Assembly (NCBI GenBank): GCA_037974665.1
Contig: CM075771.1
Location: 3,285,994-3,349,993 of the forward strand
Source of the DNA: Ehretia macrophylla
Taxonomy: Eukaryota; Streptophyta; Magnoliopsida; Boraginales; Ehretiaceae
Reading direction: 5' to 3'
DNA length: 64,000 nt
Positions 34,252-44,007 of this stretch are shown here, piece after piece. The notes under the pieces are model-generated. The model did no database searches. It had not been told where the DNA came from and worked only from the letters and a program-made list of their open reading frames with translations. Position 1 is the stretch's first letter; each line of letters opens with the position of its first letter. The position numbers and the translations under genes are program-made.

Positions 34252-34808
34252 GTCATGTTGAGGGCATAATTCCTATATGTGTTAATGGTTCACAGTCCCA
34301 GCCTAGAGAGATGGACCATTCAAAAGGCCCAATGGGCTTAACGACAACCCATCTGCTTCAACAACGCAGCATCCTCGCAAGACGTGATATCGACACGTTG
34401 TAGGGCCCTCTGATGTACAGCGAGTCAGGTTGTCGCCTTTTAACAACTCACGACGTACGATCCTGGACAGAAAAATAGAGCAGAAGAACAAAAGTGGCAA
34501 GAAACTGATGAAAACGTTCGATTTTGGGCTCCAAAAAGGAGCACAGCGAGCAAGCTGGCTGCCCTCGTCGTAGAGCTCTCAGAGAGCTTTGCAACGGTAT
34601 GCTGTGCGCCGCGCAATTCCTTACGGATCAAAAGTTATGGGCACCGGAGCGACGCACACTTGGTCACAAACCCTACGCCCTCAGTTTGCGGGCCCGGCCT
34701 CTACGTGAAGCAAAGTTGTCTTGTCCATTGTTCCGTGGGATTCGGTAATAGAGATTTGGTGGATAAAGTATCTTCGCAACCCTAACTAGGGCAAAAAAAA
34801 TTGAAAAG

Positions 34809-34928
34809 GGGGTGCAACACGAGGACTTCCCAAGGGGTCACCCATCCTAAAAATTACTCTCGCCCAAGCACGCTTAACTTCCGAGTTCTGATGGGATCCG
34901 GTGCATTAATGCTTGTATGAACGCACCC
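34809..34928 (-). rRNA. 5S rRNA: 5S rRNA gene, copy 30
   Basis: 120 bp. The AGTACTACT segment next to the intermediate element has become AAAAATTACT, with a 1-bp insertion, and about 4 other substitutions occur. Likely inactive. Confidence 0.87.
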
Positions 34929-35484
34929 ATCATGTTGAGGCACAATTCATATATGTGTTAACGGTTCACAGTGCCAGCCTATAGAGATGGCCCATTCAAA
35001 AGGCCCAATGGGCTTAACGACAACCCATCCGCTTCAACAAGGCAGCATCCTCGCAAGACGTGATATCGACACGTTGTAGGGCCCTTTGATGTACCTCGAG
35101 TCAGGTTGTCATCCTTTTAACAGCTCACGACGTACGATCCGCGACAAAAAAATAGGGCAAAAGAAGAAAAGTTTCCTGAAACTGATGAAAACGTTCGATT
35201 TTGGGCTATAAAAATGGGCACAGAGTGCAAGCTAGCTGCCCTCGTTGTAGAGCTCTCAGAGAGCTTTGCAACGGTATGCGGTGCGCCACGTAGCTTCTTA
35301 CGGATCAAAATTTATGGGCACCGGAGCGACGGAGACCTGGTCACAAACCCTACGCCCTTGGTTTGCGGGCCCGACCTCTACGTGAAGCGAAGTTGTCTTG
35401 CCCAATGATCTGCGGGATTCAGTAATGGAGATTTGGTGGATAAAGTATCTTGGCAGCACTAACTAGGGCAAAAAAATTGAAAAG

Positions 35485-35603
35485 GGGGTGCAACACGAGT
35501 ACTTCCCAGGGGGTCACCCATCCTAGTACTGCTCTCGCCCAAGCACTCTTCACTTCGGAGTTCTGGTGGGATCCAGTGCATTAGTGCTGGTATGATCGCA
35601 CCC
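35485..35603 (-). rRNA. 5S rRNA: 5S rRNA gene, copy 31
   Basis: About 6 substitutions, two in the A box (CACTCTTCACTT). Confidence 0.9.
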
Positions 35604-36160
35604 GTCATGTTGAGGGCACAATTCCTATATGTGTAACGGTTCACAGTGCTAGCCTAGAGAGATGGCCCATTGAAAAGGCCCAATGGGCTTAATGACAACC
35701 CATTTGCTTCAACAACGCAGCATCCTCGCAAGACGTGATATCGACACATTGTAGGGCCCCCTGATGTCCCGCGAGTCAGGTTATCGTCCTTTTAACAGCT
35801 CACGACGTACAATTCGGGACGGAAAAATAGAGCAAAAGAACAAAAGTGGCCTCAAACTGATGAAAACGTTCGATTTAGGGCACCAAAAAGGGGCACAGCG
35901 AGCAAGCTAGCTGCCCCCGTCATAGAGGTCTCAGAGAGCTTTGTAACGGTAGGCTGTGTGCCGCGTAACTCCCTACAGATCAAAAGTTATGGGCACTGAA
36001 GCGACGCAGACCTGGTCACAAACACTACGCCCTCGGTTTGTGGGCCCAGCCTCTACGTGAAGCGAAGTTGTCTTGCCCAATGTTTCGTGGGATTCGGTAA
36101 TAGAGATTTGGTGGATAAAGTATCTTCGTAACCCTAACCAGCGGAAAAAAAATTAAAGAG

Positions 36161-36279
36161 GGGATGCAACACGAGTACTTCCAAGGGGGTCACCCATCCT
36201 AGTACTACTCGCGCCCAAGCACACTTAACTTCGGAGTTCCGATGGGATCGGGTGCATTAGTGCTGGTATGATTGCACCC
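36161..36279 (-). rRNA. 5S rRNA: 5S rRNA gene, copy 32
   Basis: About 8 substitutions, with CpG losses at RNA 7 and in the A box. Confidence 0.88.
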
Positions 36280-36836
36280 GTCATGTTGAGGCACAATTCC
36301 TATATGTGTTAACGGTTCACAGTGCCAGCCTAGAGAGATGGCCCATTCAAAAGGCCCAATGGGCTTAACGATAACCCATCCGCTTCAACAACGCAGCATC
36401 TTCGTAAGACGTGATATCGACACATTGTAGGGCCCTCTGATGTACCTCGAGTCAGGTTCTCGTCCTTTTAACAACTCACAACGTACGATCTGGGACGAAA
36501 AAATAGGGCTAAAGAAGAAAAGTGCCCAGAAACTGATGAAAACGTTCGATTTTGGGCTCCAAAAATGGGTACAGCGAGCAAGCTTGCTGCCCCCGTGGTA
36601 GAGCTCTCAGAGAGCTTTGCAACGGTATGATGTGCACCGCGTAACTCCTTACGGATCAAAAGTTATGGGCACCGGAGCGACGGAGACCTGGTCACAAACC
36701 CTACGCCCTCAGTTTGCGGGACCGGCCTCTACGTGAAGTGAAGTTGTCTTGCCCAATTTTCTGTGGGATTCGGTCATAGAGATTTGGTGGATAAAGTATC
36801 TTGGCAACCCTAACCAGGGCAAAAAAAATTGTAAAG

Positions 36837-36955
36837 GGGGTACAACACGAGGACTTCCCATGGGGATACCCATCCTAGTACTACTCTCGCCCAAGCACGC
36901 TTAACATCGGAGTTTTGATGGGATCCGGTGCATTAGCGTTGGTATGATCGCAACC
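36837..36955 (-). rRNA. 5S rRNA: 5S rRNA gene, copy 33 (type B)
   Basis: The type B trio plus about 6 further changes, including TACCC in the C box. Confidence 0.88.
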
Positions 36956-37511
36956 GTCATGTTGAGGGCACAATTCCTATATGTGTTAACGGTTCACAGT
37001 GCCAGCCTAGAGAGATGGCCCATTCAAAAGGCCCAATGGGCTTAACGACAACACATCCGCTTCAACAACGCAGCATCCTCGTAAGACGTGATATCGACAC
37101 GTTGTAGGGCACTCTGATGTACCGCAAGTCAGGTTGTCGTCCTTTTAACAGCTCACGACGTACGATCCAGGACGAAGAAAAAGGGAAAAGAAGAAAAGTT
37201 TCCTGAAACTAATGAAAATGTTCAATTTTGGACTCCAAAAATGGGCACAGAGAGCAAGCTCGCTGCCCCCGTCGTAGAGCTCTCATAGAGCTTTGTAACG
37301 GTATGCTGTGCGCCGCGTAACTCCTTACGGATCAAAAGTTATGGGCACCGGAGCGACGGAGACCTGGTCACAAACCTTACGCCCTCGGTTTGCGGGCACG
37401 GCCTCTACGTGAAGCGAAGTTGTTTTGCCCAATGTTCCGTGAGATTTGGTAATAGAGATTTGGTGGATAAAGTATCTTGGCAACCCTAACCAGGGCAAAA
37501 GAAATTGAAAA

Positions 37512-37630
37512 GGGGTGCAACACGAAGACTTCCCAGGGGGACACCCATCCTAGTACTACTCTCGCCCAAGCACGCTTAACTTTGGAGTTCTGATGGGATC
37601 CGGTGCATTAGTGATGGTATGATCGCACCC
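37512..37630 (-). rRNA. 5S rRNA: 5S rRNA gene, copy 34 (type A)
   Basis: About 4 substitutions, one being A90U as in type B. Terminator interrupted (37497-37506). The TATA-like element carries two changes (TTTGT, 37653-37657). Confidence 0.91.
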
Positions 37631-38187
37631 GTCATGTTGAGGGCACAATTCCTTTGTGTGTTAACGGTTCACAGTGCCAGCCTAGAGAGATGGCCCATTC
37701 AAAAGGCCCAATGGGCTTAACGACAACCCATCCGCTTCAACAATGCAGCATCCTCGCAAGACATGATATCGACACATTGTACGGCCCTCTGATGTACCGC
37801 ACGTCAGGTTGTCGTCCTTTTAACTGCTCACGACATACGATCAGGGATGGAAACATAGGGCAAAAGAAGAAAAGTGGCCTGAAACTGATGTAAACATTCA
37901 ATTTTGGGCTCCAAAAATGGGCACAGTGAACAAGCTCACTGCCTACGTCGTAGAACTCTCTGAGAGCTTTTCAACAATATGCTGTGTGCCGCGTAACTCC
38001 TTACGGATCAAAAGTTATGGGCACCGGAGCGACGGAGACCTGGTCACAAACCCTACTCCTTCGGTTTGTGTGCCCGGCCTCTATGTGAAGCGAAGTTGTC
38101 TTGCCCAATGTTCCGTGGGATTCGGTAATAGAGAGTTGGTGGATAAAGTATCTTGGCAACCCTAACAAGGACAAAAAAAATTGAAAG

Positions 38188-38306
38188 GGGGTGCAACACG
38201 AGGACTTCTCATGGGGTCACGAATCCTAGTAGTACTCTCGCCCAAGCACGCTTAACTTCGGAGTTCTGATGGGATCCGGTGCATTAGTGCTGGTATGATC
38301 ACACCC
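38188..38306 (-). rRNA. 5S rRNA: 5S rRNA gene, copy 35 (type C)
   Basis: About 6 substitutions. The C-box mark has drifted to CACGAATCC, and CpG is lost at RNA 6. Confidence 0.9.
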
Positions 38307-38864
38307 GTCATGTTGAGGGCACATTTCCTATATGTCTTAACGGTTCACAGTCCCAGCCTAGAGTGTTGGCCTATTTAAAATGCCCAATGGGCTTAACGAC
38401 AACCCATCTGCTTCAACAGCGCAGCATCCTTGCAAGACGTGATATCGACACGTTGTAGGGCCCTCTGCTGTACCGCGAGTTAGGTTGTCGTCCTTTTAAC
38501 AACTCACGACGTATGACCCGGGACCGAAAAATAGAGCAAAAGAACAAAAGTAGCCTGAAACTGACGAAAACGTTCGAATTTGGGCTCCAAAAAGGAGCAC
38601 AGCGAGAATGCTCGCTGCCCCCGTCGTAGAGCTCTTAGAGAACTTTGCAACAGTATGCTGTGTGCCGCGTAACTCCTTGCAGATCAAAAGTTATAGGCAC
38701 CAGAGCAACGAAGACTTGGTGACCAAGCCTACGCCCTCGGTTCGCTGGCCCGGCCTCTACGTGAAGCGAAGTTGTCTTGCCCAATGTTCCGTGGGATTCG
38801 GTAATAGAGATTTGGTGGATAAAGTATCTTCGCAACCCTAACCAGGGCAAAAAAAATTGAAAAT

Positions 38865-38983
38865 GGGGTACAACACGAGGACTTCCCATGGGGACAGCCA
38901 TCCTAGTACTACTCTCGCCCAAGCATGCTTAACTTCGGTGTTCTGATGGGATCCGGTTCATTAGTGCTGGTATGATCGCAACC
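38865..38983 (-). rRNA. 5S rRNA: 5S rRNA gene, copy 36 (type B)
   Basis: The type B trio plus about 5 more, including CAGCC in the C box. It is preceded by the spacer variant GCAACGAAGACTTGGT, also seen before copies 38 and 41. Confidence 0.89.
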
Positions 38984-39541
38984 GTCATGTTGAGGGCACG
39001 ATTCCTATATGTGTTAACGGTTCACAGTGCCAACCTGGAGAGATGGCCCATTCAAAAGGCCCAATGGGCTTAACGACAACCCATCCGCTTCAACGACGCA
39101 ACATCCTCTCAAGATGTGACATCGACATGATGTAGGGCCCACTAATGTACCGCGAATCAGGTTGTCGTCCTTTTAACAGCTCACGACGTACGATCCGGGA
39201 CGGAAAAATAGGGCAAAAGAAGAAAAATGGCATGAAACAGATGAACATGTTCGATTTTGGGCTCCAAAAATGGGCACAGGGAGCAAGCTCGCTACCCCCA
39301 CTGTAGAGCTCTCAGAGAGCTTTGCAACGGTATGCTGTGCGCTGCGTAACTCCTTACGGATGAAAAGTTATGGGCACCGCAGCGACGGAGACCTGGTCAC
39401 ATACCCTACGCCCTCAGTTTGCGGGCCCGGCCTCTACATGAAGCGAAATTGTCTTTCCCAATGTTCTGTGGGATTCGGTAATAGAGATTTGGTGGATAAA
39501 GTATCTTGGCAACCCTAACCAGGGCAAAAAAAATTGAAAAG

Positions 39542-39660
39542 GGGGTGCAACACGAGTACTTCCCAGGGGGTCACCCATCCTAGTACTACTCTCACCCAAA
39601 CACGTTTAACTTCGGAGTTCTGATGGGATCCGGTGCATTAGTGCTGGTATGATCGCACCC
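39542..39660 (-). rRNA. 5S rRNA: 5S rRNA gene, copy 37
   Basis: About 4 substitutions, three around the A box and intermediate element. Confidence 0.91.
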
Positions 39661-40218
39661 GTCATGTTGAGGGCACAATTCCTATATGTGTTAACAGTTC
39701 ACAGTGCCAGCCTGGAGAGATGGCCCATTCAAAAGGCCCAATGGGCTTAACGACAACCCATCCACTTCAACAACGCAGCATCGTCTCAAGACGTGATATC
39801 GACACGATGTAGGGCCTTCTAATGTACCGCGAGTCAGGTTATCAACCTTTTAACAGCTCACGACATATGATCCGGGACAGAAAAACAGGGCAAAGGAAGA
39901 AAAGTGGCATGAAATAGAGGAAAACGTTTGATTTTGGGCTCCAAAAATGGGCACATCGAGCATGCTAGCTACCCTCGTCGTAGAGCTCTCAGAGAGCTTT
40001 GGAACAGTATACTGTGTGCCACGTAACTCCTTGCAGATCAAAAGTTATAGGCACCGGAGCAACGAAGACTTGGTCACAAATCCTACGCCCTCGGTTCGCT
40101 GGCCCGGCCACTACGTGAAGCGAAGTTGTCTTGCCCAATGTTCCGTGGGATTCGATAATAGAGATTTGGTGGATAAAGTATCTTGGCAACCCTAACCAGG
40201 GCAAAAAAAATTGAAAAT

Positions 40219-40337
40219 GGGGTGCAACACGAGGACTTCCCATGGGGACACCCATCCTAGTACTACTCTCGCCCAAGCATGCTTAACTTTGTGGTTCTGA
40301 TGGGATCCGGTGCATTAGTGCTGGTATGATCGCAACC
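40219..40337 (-). rRNA. 5S rRNA: 5S rRNA gene, copy 38 (type B)
   Basis: The type B trio plus about 4 more (ATGCTT in the A box, three at RNA 45-48). Confidence 0.89.
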
Positions 40338-40895
40338 GTCATGTTGAGGGCACGATTCCTATATGTGTTAACGGTTCACAGTGCCAGCCTGGAGAGATGG
40401 CCCATTCAAAAGGCCCAACGGGCTTAACGACAACCCATCCGCTTCAACAACGCAGCATCCTCTCAAGACGTGATATCGACCCGATGTAGGGCCCTCTAAT
40501 GTACCGCGAGTCAGGTTGTTGTCCTTTTAATAGCTCACGACGTACGATCCGGGATGGAAAAACTGGGCAAAAGAAGAAAAGTGGCATGAAATAGATGAAA
40601 ACGTTCGATTTTGGGCTCCAAAAATGGGCACAGCGAGCAAGCTCGCTGCCCCCGTCGTAGAGCTCTCAGAGAGCTTTGCAACGGTATGTTGTGCGCTGCG
40701 TAACTCCTTACGGATCAAAAGTTATGGGCACCGCAGCGACGGAGATCTGGTCACAAACCCTACGCCCTCGATTTGCGGGCCCGGCCTCTACATGAAGCGA
40801 AGTTGTCTTGCCCAATGTTCCGTGGGATTCGATAATAGAGATTCGGTGGATAAAGTATCTTGGCAACCCTAACTAGGGCAAAAAAAATTGAAAAG

Positions 40896-41014
40896 GGGGT
40901 ACAACACGAGGACTTCCCAGGGGGTCACCCATCCTAGTACTACTCTCGCCCAAGCACGCTTAACTTCGGAGTTCTGATGGGATCCGGTGCATTAGTGTTG
41001 GCATGATCGCACCC
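40896..41014 (-). rRNA. 5S rRNA: 5S rRNA gene, copy 39 (A-like)
   Basis: About 3 substitutions. It has the type A TATA variant (41037-41041) but an intact A8 terminator, so it looks recombinant between types. Confidence 0.92.
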
Positions 41015-41572
41015 GTCATGTTGAGGGCACAATTCCTTTATGTGTTAACGGCTCACAGTGGCAGCCTAGAGAGATGGCCAATTCAAAAGGCCCAATAGGC
41101 TTAACGACAACCCATCCGCTTCAACAATGTAGCATCCTCGCAAGACATGATATCGACACATTGTAGGGCCCTCTGATGTTCCGCAAGTCAGGTTGTCATC
41201 CTTTTAACAACTCACGACGTACGATTAGGGACATAAAAATATGGCAAAAGAAGAAAAATGGCCTGAAACTGATGTAAACGTTCAATTTTGGGCTCAAAAA
41301 ATGGGCACAGCGAGCGAGCTTGTTGCCCACGTCGTAGAACTCTCTGAGAGCTTGGCAACGGTATGCTGTGTGCCGCGTAACTCCTTACAGATAAAAAAGT
41401 TATGGGCACCGGAGCGACGGAGACCTGGTCACAAACCCTACGCCCTCGGTTTGCGGGCCCGGCCACTATGTGAAGCGAAGTTGTCTTGCCCAAAGTTCTG
41501 TGGGATTCGGTAATAGAGATTTGGTGGATAAAGTATCTTGGCAACCCTAACAAGGACAAAAAAAATTGAAAG

Positions 41573-41691
41573 AGGGTGCAACACGAGGACTTCTCATGGG
41601 GTCACCAATCATAGTACTACTCTCGCCAAAGCACGCTTAACTTCGGAGTTCTGATGGGATCCGGTGCATTAGTGCTGGTATGATCGCACCC
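41573..41691 (-). rRNA. 5S rRNA: 5S rRNA gene, copy 40 (type C)
   Basis: About 6 substitutions with the CACCAATC mark. Preceded by the CTAACAAGGAC spacer variant shared with copy 35. Confidence 0.9.
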
Positions 41692-42248
41692 GTCATGTTC
41701 AGGGCACAATTCCTATATGTGTTAGCGGTTCACAGTCCCAGCCTAGAGAGTTAGCCCATTCAAAAGGCCCAATGGGCTTAACGACAACCCTTCTGCTTCA
41801 ACAACGCAGCTTCCTCGCAAGACGTGATATTGACACGTTGTAGGGCCCTCAGATGTACCGCGAGTCAGGTTGTCATCCTTTTAACAACTCACGACGTACG
41901 ACCCAGGACGGAAAAAGAGAGCAAAAGAACAGAAATAGCCTGAAACTGATGAAAACATTCAATTTTGGGCTCAAAAAAGGGGCACAGCGAGCATGCTAGC
42001 TGCCCCCGTCGTAGAGCACTCAAAGAGCTTTGCAACGGTATGCTATGCGCCGCGTTACTCCTTGCAGATCAAAAGTTATGGGCACCGGAGCAACGAAGAC
42101 TTGGTCACAAACCCTACGCCCTCGGTTCGCTAGCCCGGCCTCTACGTGAAGCGAAGTTGTCTTGCCCAATGTTCCGTGGGATTCGGTAATAGAGATTTGG
42201 TGGATAAAGTATCTTGGCAACCCTAACCAGGGCAAAAAAAATTGAAAA

Positions 42249-42367
42249 GGGGTGCAACACGAGGACTTCCCATGGGGACACCCATCCTAGTACTACTCTC
42301 GCCCAAGCATGCTTAACTTCGGAGTTCTGATGGGATCCGGTGCATTAGTTCTGGTATGATCGCAACC
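42249..42367 (-). rRNA. 5S rRNA: 5S rRNA gene, copy 41 (type B)
   Basis: The type B trio with only about 2 further changes; the best-preserved type B gene. Confidence 0.91.
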
Positions 42368-42925
42368 GTCATGCTTAAGGCACAATTCCTATATGTGTTA
42401 ACGGTTCACAATGCCAGCCTAGAGAGATGGCCCATTCAAAAGGCCTAATGGGCTTTACGATAACCCATCCACTTCAATAACGCAGCATCCTTGCAAGACG
42501 TGATATCGACGTGTTGTAGGGCCTTCTAATGGCCCGCGAGTAAGGTTGTCGTCCTTTTAACAGCTCACGACATACGATCCGAGACGGAAAAGTAGAGCAA
42601 AATAACAAAAGTGGCATGAAATTGATGAAAACGTTCGATTTTGGGATCCAAAAACAAGCACATTGAGCAAGCTAGCTGCCCCCGTCGTAGAGCTCTCAGA
42701 AAGCTTTACAACTATATGTTGGGCACCGCGTAACTCCTTACGGATCAAAAGTTATGGGAATCGGAGCAACGGAGACCTAGTCACAAACCCTACGCCATCG
42801 GTTTGCGGGCCCGGCCTCTACGTGAAGCAAAGTTGTCTTGCCCAATGTTCCGTGAGATTCGGTAATAGAGATTTTGTGGATAAAGTATCTTGGCAACCCT
42901 AACCAGGGCAAAAGAAATTGAAAAG

Positions 42926-43044
42926 GGGGTGCAACAAGAGGACTTCGTAGGGAGTAACCCATCCTTGTACTACTCTCGCCCAAGCTCGCTTAACTTCGGA
43001 GTTCTGATGGGATCCGGTGCATTAGTGCTGGTTTGATCACACCC
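42926..43044 (-). rRNA. 5S rRNA: 5S rRNA gene, copy 42 (type A, decayed)
   Basis: About 9 substitutions. Interrupted terminator just left of the gene and TTTAT at 43067-43071. The spacer to its left matches the one before copy 24, 18 units away. Confidence 0.88.
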
Positions 43045-43066
43045 GTCATGTTGAGGGCACAATTCC

Positions 43067-43071
43067 TTTAT
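43067..43071 (-). promoter_or_regulatory. Variant TATA-like element of a type A unit
   Basis: TTTAT on the plus strand (ATAAA on the gene strand) in place of TATAT. The same change sits upstream of copies 24, 28 and 39, and a worse one upstream of copy 34. Confidence 0.75.
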
Positions 43072-43601
43072 GTGTTAACGGTTCACAGTGCCAGCCCAGA
43101 GAGATGGCCCATTCAAAAGGCCCAATGGGCTTAACGACAACCCATCCGCTTCAACAATGCAGCATCTTCTCAAAACATCATATCGACACATTGTAGGGCC
43201 CTCTGATGTACCGCAAGTCAGGTTGTCGTCCTTTTAACAGCTCACGACGTACGATCATGGACGAAAAAATAGGGCAAAAGAAGAAAAGTGGCCTGAAACT
43301 GATGTAAACATTCAATTTTGGGCTTCAAAAATGGACAAAGCGAGCAAGCTCACTGCCCACGTCGTAGAGCTCTCTAAGAGCTTTGCAACGGTATACTATG
43401 CACTACGTAACTCCGTACGGATGAAAAGTTATGGACACAGGAGCGACGGAGACCTGGTCACAAACCCTACGCCCTCGGTTAGCGGGCCCGGCCTTTACGT
43501 GAAGCGCAGTTGTCCTGCCCAATGTTCCATGGGATTCGATAATAGATATTTGGTGGATAAAGTATCTTGGCAACCCTAACAAGGGCAAAAAAAATTGAAA
43601 G

Positions 43602-43720
43602 GGGGTGCAACACGAGGACTTCCCATGGGGTCACCAATCCTAGTACTACTCTCGCCCAAGCACGCTTAACTTCGGAGTTCTGATGGGATCCGGTGCATTA
43701 GTGCTGGTATGATCGCGCCT
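43602..43720 (-). rRNA. 5S rRNA: 5S rRNA gene, copy 43 (type C)
   Basis: About 4 substitutions: CACCAATCC, C95A and two at the RNA 5' end (GCGCCT). Confidence 0.91.
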
Positions 43721-44002
43721 GTCATGTTGAGGGCATAATTCCTATATGTGTTAACGGTTCACAGCCCCAGCCTAGAGAGATGGCCCATTCAAAAGGCCCA
43801 ATGGGCTTAACGACAACCCATCCGCTTCAACGACGCAGCATCCTCGCAAGAGTTGATATCGACACGTTGTAGGGCCCCCTAATGTACCGCGAGTCAGGTT
43901 GTCGTCCTTTTAACAGCTCACGACGTACGATCCGGGACGGAAAAATAGAGCAAAAGAACAAAAGTGGCCTGAAACTAATGAAAACGGTCGATTTTGGTAC
44001 CA

Positions 44003-44007
44003 AAAAT
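44003..44007. repeat. E3 target-site duplication, left
   Basis: AAAAT, matched exactly at 52085-52089. Removing E3 and one copy restores the usual CCAAAAATGGGC spacer sequence. Confidence 0.95.

Larger units (their letters stand above)
28197..44007 (-). repeat. 5S rDNA array, block III (copies 21 to 43)
   Basis: Begins with the right target-site copy of E2 and ends in the spacer where E3 inserted. There are 23 genes, period 675-681 bp except 650 bp for copies 21-22. From copy 24 onward three unit types recur in a fixed order (A, C, then 0-4 others, then B). The first two units carry deletions of 14 bp (near 28694) and 26 bp (near 29065). Confidence 0.95.
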
